Source: Mycolicibacterium moriokaense
Lineage (GTDB): Bacteria > Actinomycetota > Actinomycetes > Mycobacteriales > Mycobacteriaceae
Direction: 5' to 3'
Assembly: GCF_003201655.1 (NCBI RefSeq)
Contig: NZ_QJJU01000039.1
Coordinates: 8,523 to 40,642 of the forward strand
DNA: 32,120 nucleotides
Part shown: in pieces, positions 15,149 through 23,315 of the stretch
Layout: each line of letters begins with the position of its first letter
How positions within the stretch are numbered: the stretch's first letter is position 1
Notes under the pieces: generated by a model
Seen by the model: the letters and a program-made list of their open reading frames with translations, nothing else
What the model was told of the DNA's origin: nothing
The model's database searches: none
Made by a program: the position numbers and the translations under genes

Positions 15149-17476
15149 GTGGCCAGACGCCATCTGAACCGGATTGTCGCCCGTGACGTCGACGCGACCT
15201 TCGACGAGCACGCGGTGCGCGTGAACGGTCCCGAGCACCAAGCAGCGGGTGTCAAGGCGGTCAGGGTGTCGATGGAACGCGCGCTGGTCCAGATGGGTCC
15301 GACGCGGATGACTGCGGCGCTGGCGCGGGTCAACCAACGCCACGGCTTCGACTGTCCGGGTTGCGCATGGCCAGAGACGCCCGGTGGGCGAAAGATCGCC
15401 GAATTCTGTGAAAACGGGGCCAAGGCGGTGGCCGAGGAAGCCACCAAGCGAACCGTCACCCCGGAGTTCTTCGCCCGTCACTCCGTGTCGGAGCTGGCGG
15501 CCCGACCGGAGTACTGGCTATCCCAACAGGGCCGTCTGACACACCCGATGGTGCTGCGGGAAGGACATGACCATTACGAGCCCATCGACTGGGACGACGC
15601 ATACCGGTTGATCGCAACACACCTCAACACGCTCGAGAGCCCCGACGAGGCGGTGTTCTACACGTCGGGCCGCACGAGCAATGAGGCGGCGTTTCTGTAC
15701 CAGCTGATGGTGCGCAGCTTTGGCACCAACAACATGCCGGACTGCTCCAACATGTGTCACGAGTCCTCGGGCGCCGCCTTGTCCAAGTCAATCGGGATCG
15801 GCAAGGGTTCGGTGACAGTACTCGACATCGAACACGCCGACTGCATACTGATCGCCGGACAAAACCCCGGCACCAATCACCCTCGCATGCTCTCGGTGCT
15901 GGAGACGGCGAAGGCCAACGGCGCAAAGATCATCGCCGTCAATCCGTTGCCTGAGGCGGGTCTGATGCGCTTCAAGGACCCACAGAAGGTGCACGGTGTC
16001 GTTGGGCACGGAGTCCAGCTCGCCGACGAGTTCGTCCAGATCCGCATCGGAGGCGACATGGCGCTGTTCGCGGGGCTCGGGCGACTGCTGCTGGAGGCTG
16101 AGGACAGGGCAGCTGGCACGGTCGTCGACCGCGCCTTCGTCGAGGCGCACTGCTCGGGATTCGCCGACTACGAACGACAAACCCGCGCGGTCGATCTCGA
16201 TACGGTCGTGACCGCCACCGGCGTCGAGCTCACCCAACTCAACCGCGTTGCGCAGATGCTCATCGACTCCGACCGGACCGTGCTGTGCTGGGCGATGGGA
16301 CTGACGCAACAACGTCATGCGGTGGCGACCATCGGCGAGGCAACCAACCTGCTCTTGCTGCGCGGGATGATGGGCAAGCCGGGCGCCGGTGTGTGCCCGG
16401 TTCGCGGACATTCCAACGTCCAGGGCGATCGCACAATGGGGATTTGGGAAAAGATGCCCGAATCGTTTCTCGCCGCACTGGACAAGCACTTCGGCATCAG
16501 CGCTCCGCGTAAACACGGCTACGACACCGTCGAGGCCATCCGAGCCATGCGAGATGGCCGCGCATCGGTTTTCGTCGGCATGGGCGGCAACTTCGTCTCC
16601 GCCACACCCGACACCCCGGTCACCGAGGCCGCCGTGCGGAATTGCTCTCTTACGGTACAGATATCGACCAAGCTCAATCGCAGCCACATGGTTCACGGCG
16701 CGACCGCCCTCATACTGCCGACGCTGGGTCGCACGGACCGCGACGTACAAGCTGGAGTCAAGCAGGTGGTCTCGGTCGAGGACTCGATGTCGATGGTCCA
16801 CCTTTCCCGTGGCAGCCTGACACCGCCCAGCGAAGCGCTACGCAGCGAGGTGGCCATCGTGTGCCAGCTCGCACGCACGTTGCTCGGACCGGACCATGGT
16901 GTGCCCTGGGAGCGGTTCAACGGCGACTACGATCGGGTGCGTGATTCCATCGCTGCTGTGGTTCCCGGATGCGGCGACTACAATGCACGCGTGAGAGCCC
17001 CCGATGGGTTCCAGTTGCCGCACCCGCCCCGGGATGCACGCGAATTCCCCACCCACACAGGCAAAGCCAACTTCTCAGTCGAGCCGCTGGAGTGGGTCCC
17101 GGTGCCACGGGGCCGGTTGGTCTTACAGACTCTGCGCAGCCACGACCAGTACAACACCACCATCTATGGTCTCGACGACCGCTACCGTGGCGTTAAGGGC
17201 GGCCGCCGGGTCGTTTTTGTCAATCCCAACGACGTCGCCACCATGGGATTGACGGAGGGCCAGCGGGTGGACCTGGTCTCCGAGTACGCCGATCGCCATG
17301 GGCACGTGCAGCAGCGACGAGCCGAGGATTTCCTCATCGTGTCGTATCCCACCCCGGTGGGCAACGCCGCGGCCTACTACCCGGAGACCAATCCGCTTGT
17401 GCCGCTGGACCACGTCGCCGCCGAGTCCAACACCCCGGTGTCCAAGGCTGTGGTCATCCGCGTGGAAGCACGGTAA
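15149..17476 (+). CDS. FdhF/YdeP-family molybdopterin oxidoreductase
   Basis: The 775-residue protein starts at GTG 15149 behind GAAGGA. It has an N-terminal cysteine cluster Cys69-x2-Cys72...Cys87 (GFDCPGCAWP, AEFCENGAKA), as in YdeP, then the molybdopterin domains with FYTSGRTSNEAAF, Cys203 in NMCHESSG at the place of the formate dehydrogenase active-site region, GQNPGTNHPRML, RGHSNVQGDRT and a C-terminal dinucleotide-binding domain (NPNDVATMGLTEGQ). Formate oxidation is often assumed for this family, but YdeP-type proteins are poorly characterised. The next gene is fdhD, which supports a formate-dehydrogenase-like enzyme needing a sulfurated cofactor. It is preceded by site S3 and a consensus -10. 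Confidence 0.9.
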   Translation: MARRHLNRIVARDVDATFDEHAVRVNGPEHQAAGVKAVRVSMERALVQMGPTRMTAALARVNQRHGFDCPGCAWPETPGGRKIAEFCENGAKAVAEEATKRTVTPEFFARHSVSELAARPEYWLSQQGRLTHPMVLREGHDHYEPIDWDDAYRLIATHLNTLESPDEAVFYTSGRTSNEAAFLYQLMVRSFGTNNMPDCSNMCHESSGAALSKSIGIGKGSVTVLDIEHADCILIAGQNPGTNHPRMLSVLETAKANGAKIIAVNPLPEAGLMRFKDPQKVHGVVGHGVQLADEFVQIRIGGDMALFAGLGRLLLEAEDRAAGTVVDRAFVEAHCSGFADYERQTRAVDLDTVVTATGVELTQLNRVAQMLIDSDRTVLCWAMGLTQQRHAVATIGEATNLLLLRGMMGKPGAGVCPVRGHSNVQGDRTMGIWEKMPESFLAALDKHFGISAPRKHGYDTVEAIRAMRDGRASVFVGMGGNFVSATPDTPVTEAAVRNCSLTVQISTKLNRSHMVHGATALILPTLGRTDRDVQAGVKQVVSVEDSMSMVHLSRGSLTPPSEALRSEVAIVCQLARTLLGPDHGVPWERFNGDYDRVRDSIAAVVPGCGDYNARVRAPDGFQLPHPPRDAREFPTHTGKANFSVEPLEWVPVPRGRLVLQTLRSHDQYNTTIYGLDDRYRGVKGGRRVVFVNPNDVATMGLTEGQRVDLVSEYADRHGHVQQRRAEDFLIVSYPTPVGNAAAYYPETNPLVPLDHVAAESNTPVSKAVVIRVEAR

Positions 17477-17484
17477 AGGTCGGC

Positions 17485-18309
17485 ATGGGGCGCGTGACAT
17501 CGCGGCGACTGGCCCGCCATATCACGGCAGGAGCGGCGGTGAGTCGCCCGGAGACCGTCGTTGTCGAAGAGCCGCTTGAGATCCGGGTCAACGGCACGGC
17601 GATCACCGTGACCATGCGTACCCCGGGATCGGATGTTGAACTCGCCCAAGGGTTCCTGTTGACCGAGGGGCTGGTCAAGTCCCGAAGTGACATTCACAGT
17701 GTCCGGTACTGTCGCGGGGTGGGTGAGGACGGATCAAACACGTACAACGTTCTCGACGTGACGTTGGCCGCCGGCGTTGAGCTGCCAGCCGTGGACATCA
17801 CTCGGAACTTCTACATGACCTCGGCATGTGGGGTGTGCGGGAAGGCGTCACTGGACGCGGTCCGGCTAGCCAGTAGGTACATTCCGCGAGACGATCCATG
17901 TACCGTCACGTCGACGACGCTTGCGACTATGCCCGCCCAACTGCGCGGCGCACAGAAGGTGTTCAAATCCACGGGTGGACTGCACGGAGCCGCGCTGCTG
18001 CGCACCGACGGCCGACTCCTGGTGGTGCGCGAGGACATTGGTCGCCATAACGCCGTCGATAAGGTGATCGGCTGGGCGCTGGAGCATCACGCTCTGCCCT
18101 TGACCGGCACAGTGCTGCTGGTCAGCGGGCGGGTGTCATTCGAACTCGCTCAAAAGGCAGTGATGGCCGGTGTTCCGATCCTCGCCGCGGTATCGGCGCC
18201 CTCGTCGCTGGCCGTCGAACTTGCCGCCGAATCCGGCCTCACTCTCGTGGCCTTCCTGCGCGGCGAGTCGATGAACGTCTACACCTGCCCGGCCCGTGTC
18301 ACGCACTGA
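17485..18309 (+). CDS. fdhD: FdhD, sulfurtransferase for formate dehydrogenase maturation
   Basis: The 274-residue product starts 8 bp after the fdhF stop and belongs to the same operon. FdhD passes sulfur to the bis-MGD molybdenum cofactor and is required for formate dehydrogenase activity. The conserved Cys115-x2-Cys118 (SACGVCGKAS), FKSTGGLHGAAL, REDIGRHNAVDKVIGWAL and LVSGRVSFELAQKA are all present, and the length is normal. It looks functional. Confidence 0.93.
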   Translation: MGRVTSRRLARHITAGAAVSRPETVVVEEPLEIRVNGTAITVTMRTPGSDVELAQGFLLTEGLVKSRSDIHSVRYCRGVGEDGSNTYNVLDVTLAAGVELPAVDITRNFYMTSACGVCGKASLDAVRLASRYIPRDDPCTVTSTTLATMPAQLRGAQKVFKSTGGLHGAALLRTDGRLLVVREDIGRHNAVDKVIGWALEHHALPLTGTVLLVSGRVSFELAQKAVMAGVPILAAVSAPSSLAVELAAESGLTLVAFLRGESMNVYTCPARVTH

Positions 18310-18388
18310 CACTTGAACTCGCGTGTGGAGCGGCAAGCTGCGACTCTTAGGCAAGCAAAAGTAAAGTCTCCCGAGCGCATCGAACCAG

Positions 18389-18829
18389 TCAGTCCCGAAC
18401 GAGCTCGATGACCGGGATGACGCGGGTGGTCTTTCGTTGATAGTCGGCGAACATGGGCATGGTCTCGGCTATTTTCGCGAAGCGCTCATCGCGTTCAGCT
18501 CCGGTCACCTCGCGAGCTGTCACAGCGATTGTCTCAGGGCCGATTTCCACAGTGGTGCGCGGATTGGCGAGCAAGTTGTAGTACCACGCTGGACTGACAT
18601 CTGAGCCACCGAAGCTCGCAACAACGAAGATTCGATCTCCGTCGGTGAAATACCCGAGGGGATTGACCCGCTCGATACCAGACTTCAGTCCCACATGATG
18701 CAGGAGGAGCATCGTGCCTTCCTCGAACACGCCGTCAACTTTCCCGTCGTTCGTCCGGAATTCGTCGATGACGTTCTTGTTGAACGCAGCCATGTCCGTG
18801 GGGTCGGTGGGATCGATAGAGGTAGTCAC
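18389..18829 (-). CDS. Deazaflavin (F420)-dependent nitroreductase family protein
   Basis: The 146-residue protein starts at GTG 18829 with GGAGAGG upstream. It matches the Ddn/Rv3547-like small F420-binding family: MLLLHHVGLKSGIERVNPLGY, FVVASFGGSDVSPAWYYNLL and NPRTTVEIG are typical of the beta-barrel fold. Members reduce quinones or nitro compounds with F420H2, or bind fatty acids; which applies here is unknown. It converges on fdhD. Site S4 (18878-18893) lies 48 bp upstream of its start. Confidence 0.85.
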   Translation of the reverse strand: MTTSIDPTDPTDMAAFNKNVIDEFRTNDGKVDGVFEEGTMLLLHHVGLKSGIERVNPLGYFTDGDRIFVVASFGGSDVSPAWYYNLLANPRTTVEIGPETIAVTAREVTGAERDERFAKIAETMPMFADYQRKTTRVIPVIELVRD

Positions 18830-18877
18830 GTGCCACCCTCTCCAGTGAATCGAAACTCGACGCTAGCTAGGTATATA

Positions 18878-18893
18878 TTGCATGCGCAAGCAA
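18878..18893. promoter_or_regulatory. Palindromic operator-like site S4
   Basis: TTGCATGCGCAAGCAA is a perfect match to TTGCnTGCGCAnGCAA. On the minus-strand side it is followed immediately by TATATACC, a possible -10 for the deazaflavin-family gene starting at 18829. On the plus-strand side the following 47 bp resemble the fdhF promoter region and lead into a decayed quinone oxidoreductase. Confidence 0.65.
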
Positions 18894-18940
18894 GCATATC
18901 GGAAGTTCGCATTCTCGACCAAGCGGGTAGCGACACTGCG
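18878..18940 (+). repeat. 63-bp promoter element shared with 15036-15098
   Basis: Second copy of the element described at the fdhF promoter, about 78 percent identical and gap-free. Here the downstream gene on the plus strand is a pseudogene. Confidence 0.6.
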
Positions 18941-18969
18941 CGACTCTGCCTTACGTGATGCGGCTCAAC

Positions 18970-19318
18970 TAGGGGGTGCCCGGGCGACGGACCACGTCAA
19001 GGTCGCTCGGAGCCGACGTGGTATCGCCGATGGTGGCGGACAACAGATTCAGCTCTAGTTTCGCAGCCCCCGTAATAACCGCCGCTGTTGGGATGCGGGC
19101 ATGTCGCCGACCGTGTCGTCCTCGAGCTGGGACCACAGTATCTGGTTTGAGCACCGACCGGCCCGAGCTGTCGCATCCCTACAGAAGCTTGTCGGCTGGA
19201 TCGCATCGGGCCAGGTGCGCACGCCTGCGGTATTCCCGCTGCCGTTGGCCGACGCCGCCGAAGCCCACCGCTTCTGGAGGCCGGGGCGACCACCGGAAAG
19301 GTCGTGCTAAAGCCGTAG
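18970..19318 (+). pseudogene. Decayed quinone oxidoreductase / medium-chain dehydrogenase
   Basis: Fragments in different plus-strand frames add up to an MDR-type enzyme. ATDHVKVARS followed in another frame by SLGADVV resembles the cofactor-domain strand. DRVVLELGPQYLV comes next and stops. Then HRPARAVASLQKLVGWIASG, QVRTP and LADAAEAHR continue in a third frame, and after one more frameshift LLEAGATTGKVVLKP ends at TAG (19316-19318). Most of the N-terminal half is absent. The gene lies behind site S4 in the same orientation as fdhF lies behind S3, suggesting it was once expressed from that promoter. Confidence 0.6.
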
Positions 19319-19471
19319 CTGAGAACGCCTGGCCGGTGCCCAGAGGAATCTGCGAGGCCGCCACCTCCCGTGGTTTGTGCCGAATTGCGGGATTCGGGTT
19401 GACGTGACGCACGCAACAGTCCACACTTACAGTCATGCACGGTCAGAATTCCACAGAATCGGTCGTCTGAC

Positions 19472-20257
19472 ATGTTGCCGGTGGCGCGGCACGAGGCGAT
19501 CGTCGAGGCAGTCAGCATCGGCCAGGCGGTCAGCACCGACGAGTTGGTGCACCGGCTGGGCGTGTCCGCGGAAACCGTGCGCAGAGACTTGGCGCTGCTA
19601 GAAGAGCGCGGCGCGATCCGGCGAGTGCACGGTGGCGCGGCACCGGTGGCAGACCGGCGCGTCGTCGAACCCTCGTTTGGCGAGCGGCGGATTATCCGCC
19701 ATCAAGCCAAAGCCCAGCTGGCACGCGCGGCGGTGGACTTACTCGAAAACGGGCAGACGATCGTCATCGACATCGGCACCACCGGAGTCGCGGTGGCCCA
19801 AGCCATCCCGCGCGGATTTTCCGGCACGGTGGTGACTCCGTCGCTTCCGGTCGCAGTCGAACTGGCCGACCGGCCCGGCATCCAGGTGCTTGTCTCAGGC
19901 GGGCGTGTCCGCGGCGGCGACCTGGCCTGCTCCAATGCCCACACGAAGGCGTTCTTCAGCGACGTCTACGCAGACATTGCCCTCCTGGGATCCGGCGGCG
20001 TCGACTCGCAGGCGGGACTGACGGACTTCCACCTCGATGAGATCGATGTGCGACGCACCATCATCGCCAACAGCGCCCGCAGCTACATCCTGGCCGACTC
20101 CTCCAAGCTCGATCAGGTCGCGCCCTACCGGGTGTGCGCCCTGGGCGCGGTGGCCGGACTGATCACTGACCAGAACACCTCCCCGGCAGTTGCAGCGGCC
20201 ATCGAAGAGACAGGAGGTGTGGTCATCTCGGCGCGACCGGCGGCGACCGGCGCCTGA
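19472..20257 (+). CDS. DeoR-family transcriptional repressor
   Basis: The 261-residue protein has an N-terminal DeoR helix-turn-helix (residues about 5-57: VSTDELVHRLGVSAETVRRDL, with the family ending RRVHGGA). It is followed by a DeoR C-terminal sensor domain with the phosphosugar-binding stretches VIDIGTTGVAVAQAI, VVTPSLPVAVEL, DIALLGSGGVD and YILADSSKLDQ. Members usually repress the adjacent operon and are released by a phosphorylated intermediate. It is followed by a permease, a kinase and two flavoproteins on the same strand, so the kinase product is a likely inducer (inference). The length is normal. Confidence 0.9.
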   Translation: MLPVARHEAIVEAVSIGQAVSTDELVHRLGVSAETVRRDLALLEERGAIRRVHGGAAPVADRRVVEPSFGERRIIRHQAKAQLARAAVDLLENGQTIVIDIGTTGVAVAQAIPRGFSGTVVTPSLPVAVELADRPGIQVLVSGGRVRGGDLACSNAHTKAFFSDVYADIALLGSGGVDSQAGLTDFHLDEIDVRRTIIANSARSYILADSSKLDQVAPYRVCALGAVAGLITDQNTSPAVAAAIEETGGVVISARPAATGA

Positions 20258-20296
20258 ACATGACGAATTGCGCGTGAATAGTGCGAACTGATGGGT

Positions 20297-20322
20297 GCGG
20301 GCGGCGTTGCACCGCCGCCCGC
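20297..20322 (+). terminator. Strong GC-rich hairpin between the DeoR and permease genes
   Basis: GCGGGCGGCG (20297-20306) and CGCCGCCCGC (20313-20322) form a perfect 10-bp stem with a 6-base loop. No T-run follows, so it could be an attenuator or mRNA-processing or stability element that separates regulator from operon expression, rather than a classical terminator. Confidence 0.55.
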
Positions 20323-20376
20323 GAGACCGAACTCCCACTTCCGAAACAGTCAATTCCAGTCAGAAAGCCCGATCCA

Positions 20377-21888
20377 ATGACACATTCTTCCACACCGGCT
20401 GCCACGTCATCCGTGGCCGCCTTCGGCTACACCGAAACCCTTGAACGCTCAACCGGCCGCTTTGCGTCCTTTGCGGTGGCCTTCGCATTCGTCTCCATCG
20501 CCACCGGCATCTTCACCACTTATGGCAGCGTGCTCAAGAGTTCCGGCCCACTGGGGATCTGGACTTGGCCGATCGTGGTCGTCGGCCAGCTCGCCGTCGC
20601 CTTGCTGCTCGGGTCGCTCGCCGCCCGCATCCCCGTCACCGGCTACGCCTACCAATGGGTGTCGCGGCTGGCCAACCCCATCCTCGGATGGATAACGGGC
20701 TGGATTTCCTTCACCTTCCTGGCCATTGTCGTCGTCGCCGTGGACTACACCGTCGCCTCCACGGTGGTGCCGGCGTTGTTCGATTTCACCGGCACCGCAG
20801 CCACCGCATTCCTCATCACCGCTGTCGTGCTGCTGCTGCAGGCGCTGCTGGTGGCGTTGTCCACCAAGTGGACCGAACGGGTGAACAATTTCGCGGTCAC
20901 CGCCGAACTGGTCGGTATGGTCTCGCTGGTGGTGCTGCTGTTCATCGTCGGCGTCGCCGCCCACAAACTGTCAGTGGGCAACCTGTTCTCCCGCGGCGAC
21001 ATCCCCGCCGACGGTTACTGGAGCTTCGGCACTGCGACCACGGCAGGGCCGTGGATGCTCGGGTTCCTGCTCGGTGCCTTCACCATCGTCGGCTTCGAAT
21101 CCGCGGCCAACCTCGCAGAGGAGACAAAGAAACCGGAAATCGTTGTGCCACGCGCGATGTGGCAAGCCGTGCTGGCATCAGGCGTGCTGGGCTTCCTGTT
21201 CCTGCTGGTGGTAACCGCGGCGGTGAACGACCCCACCGCCCTTGCGCAGTCGGGTACCCCGATTGCCGATGTCATCCGCGACATCCTCGGATCGTTCGTC
21301 GGCACCGCGCTGCTCGTCCTCGTCGCGATCGCCATCTTCGCCTGCGGGCTGGTCATCCTGATGAGCGGTGTGCGGTTGATCTGGGCGATGTCGCGTGATG
21401 AGCGCTTCCCCGGCTGGCAGTTTCTGCACAGGGTGTCGCCGCGGTTCCGGACACCGCTCAACGCGACTGTTGCCTTCACCATCATCGCGGCGGTGATTCT
21501 CGGGTTGTTCTCGACCAGCACCGATGCGCTGTTCAAATTGTTTTCAGCGGCCACGCTGCTGCCGATCATCATCTACGCCATCGTCGTTGCGCTCTACGCC
21601 GCCACCCGTCGGCGGCTGCCCACGAGCGCCGGATTCACCCTGGGCCGTTGGGAAATCCCAGTTCTCGCGGTGGCGGTGATCTGGCTGGTGTTCGCTCTGG
21701 CGCTGTTCCGCGACGCCTCCTTCACAGACCCGTGGATCTACGTGCTCATCATGGTGGCTCTCGGCGCGCTGTACCTTGCTTACCTCTTGGTGACGCGGGG
21801 CCGGCAGGGGCTCAAGATGCCCGAGATGGGCTCAATCGACGCCGAACTCGACCCCGCCGCGGCCGAGGTCAAGGATGTAGCGCCATGA
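20377..21888 (+). CDS. APC-superfamily permease (amino acid/amine transporter type)
   Basis: The 503-residue protein from ATG 20377 is an integral membrane protein with about 12 hydrophobic segments. It has APC landmarks near the N-terminus: FGYTETLERSTGRFASFAVA, FTTYGSVLKSSGP and IPVTGYAYQWVSRLANP, then VGFESAANLAEETKKPEIVV. An upstream extension to 20281 would include the hairpin and is unlikely. Related carriers move amino acids, choline-like or other amine compounds with protons. The permease ends in an ATGA overlap with an FGGY kinase. A polyol facilitator would be usual beside a glycerol-type kinase, so the transported substrate may be an amino-alcohol or other unusual polyol (inference). 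Confidence 0.85.
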   Translation: MTHSSTPAATSSVAAFGYTETLERSTGRFASFAVAFAFVSIATGIFTTYGSVLKSSGPLGIWTWPIVVVGQLAVALLLGSLAARIPVTGYAYQWVSRLANPILGWITGWISFTFLAIVVVAVDYTVASTVVPALFDFTGTAATAFLITAVVLLLQALLVALSTKWTERVNNFAVTAELVGMVSLVVLLFIVGVAAHKLSVGNLFSRGDIPADGYWSFGTATTAGPWMLGFLLGAFTIVGFESAANLAEETKKPEIVVPRAMWQAVLASGVLGFLFLLVVTAAVNDPTALAQSGTPIADVIRDILGSFVGTALLVLVAIAIFACGLVILMSGVRLIWAMSRDERFPGWQFLHRVSPRFRTPLNATVAFTIIAAVILGLFSTSTDALFKLFSAATLLPIIIYAIVVALYAATRRRLPTSAGFTLGRWEIPVLAVAVIWLVFALALFRDASFTDPWIYVLIMVALGALYLAYLLVTRGRQGLKMPEMGSIDAELDPAAAEVKDVAP

Positions 21889-23315
21889 CCGTGCTGGCTA
21901 TCGACCAGGGCACGTCGGGCACCAAAGCCATCGTCGTCGACCCCGACGACGGGGTCATCGGGCTGGCCGAAGTGCCGGTGCACCCTCGCTACCTCAACGG
22001 CGGCGGCGTCGAGCAGGACCCCAGTGAACTGCTGGAGTCCGTGCTCGGCGCTGGGCGCGCCGCCGTCGCACAGGCCGACCGTGCCATCCACGCGGTGTCG
22101 CTGGCCAACCAGGGCGAAACCGTGCTGGCCTGGGACCCGGGCACCGGCCAACCGCTGACCGCGGCGATTGTCTGGCAGGACCGCCGCGCCGAGGGCCTGT
22201 GCGCCGCGCTCGCCGAGTACAGCGACCTGCTAGCGGCGCGCACCGGCCTGGTTCTGGACCCGTACTTTTCGGCGCCGAAGATGGCTTGGCTGCGCCGCAA
22301 CGTCGAAACCGAGGGCGTCGTCACGACATCCGACACCTGGCTGCTACATCGACTCACCGGCGCCTTTGTCACCGACGCCACCACCGCCAGCCGCTCGCTG
22401 GCCGTCGACCTCGGCGCTCACGACTGGAACCGCGAACTGCTGGCGCTGTTCGAACTCGACGGCGAACAACTGCCCGACATCGTCGCCAACGACCAAATCA
22501 TCGGCACGACAACGGCATTCGGAGCCGAGATACCGGTCGGCGGGGTGGTGGTCGACCAGCAGGCCGCGCTGCTGGCCGAGGCGTGCTTCGACCCCGGCAT
22601 GGCCAAATGCACCTTCGGCACCGGCGCGTTCTTGCTCGCCAACACCGGCACCACCGGCGTGCACTCGGCCGCCGGATTGACGTCCTCGGTGGCGTGGCGC
22701 ATCGCAGGCGCCGACACCTTCTGCGTCGACGGGCAGGTCTACACCGCCGCTTCGGCAGTGCGCTGGCTGTGTTCGTTGGGCATCATCACTGGCGCCGAAG
22801 AAATGGACGGCCTGGCCGCCCCGGATAGCAACGGCGTGTTGTGCGTGCCCGCACTGGCCGGGCTGGCCGCCCCGTGGTGGAAATCCCAAGCCACCGCAGC
22901 GATCTCGGGTATGACCCTGTCCACCGGGCGAGGACACCTGGTGCTGGCGGTGCTGCAGGGCATCGCCGCCCAGATCGCCGAACTCGTGACGGCCATCAAC
23001 GCCGATACCACACCGCCGCTGCGCCGGCTGCGCGCCGACGGCGGACTCACCCAGTCCAAGGTCCTCATGCAGGCGTGCGCCGACATCCTTCAGGTCCCCG
23101 TCGACGTCTACCCTTCAGCTCACGCCACCGCCCTTGGCGCCGCAGCCCTGGCCCGCCTGAGCCTGCAACCCCAGCAGTCCGTGCGCGACGTCGTCACCGT
23201 CTGGACTCCGTCAGCCACCTATGACCCCAGCTGGACCACCGCCCGCGCCGACGAATTCCGCCATCAGTGGCGCGATCTGGCCGCCACGACGTATCCCAGA
23301 CAGGAGTCCTCATGA
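21885..23315 (+). CDS. FGGY-family carbohydrate kinase (glycerol-kinase-like)
   Basis: The 476-residue product starts at ATG 21885, overlapping the permease stop by four bases. It has FGGY motifs: AIDQGTSGTKA phosphate loop, NQGETVLAWD, IVWQDRRAE, LDPYFSAPKMAWL, TFGTGAFLLANTG, VDGQVYTAASAVRWL and ADGGLTQSKVLMQ. Many of these resemble glycerol kinase. Phosphorylation of glycerol or a close polyol analogue is the best guess. The following GlpA-like dehydrogenase supports a polyol-phosphate pathway, but the amino-acid-type permease is not usual for glycerol. Confidence 0.85.
   Translation: MTVLAIDQGTSGTKAIVVDPDDGVIGLAEVPVHPRYLNGGGVEQDPSELLESVLGAGRAAVAQADRAIHAVSLANQGETVLAWDPGTGQPLTAAIVWQDRRAEGLCAALAEYSDLLAARTGLVLDPYFSAPKMAWLRRNVETEGVVTTSDTWLLHRLTGAFVTDATTASRSLAVDLGAHDWNRELLALFELDGEQLPDIVANDQIIGTTTAFGAEIPVGGVVVDQQAALLAEACFDPGMAKCTFGTGAFLLANTGTTGVHSAAGLTSSVAWRIAGADTFCVDGQVYTAASAVRWLCSLGIITGAEEMDGLAAPDSNGVLCVPALAGLAAPWWKSQATAAISGMTLSTGRGHLVLAVLQGIAAQIAELVTAINADTTPPLRRLRADGGLTQSKVLMQACADILQVPVDVYPSAHATALGAAALARLSLQPQQSVRDVVTVWTPSATYDPSWTTARADEFRHQWRDLAATTYPRQESS

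Noticed and set aside
18351..18358. Extra S-site at GCAAGCAA near the fdhD 3' end
   Set aside because: A half-site only, located between convergent genes where no promoter is needed.
19401..19416. S-site upstream of the DeoR gene
   Set aside because: Only the right half (CGCACGCAA) matches, and the left half is absent. I do not include the DeoR operon in the predicted regulon on this evidence.
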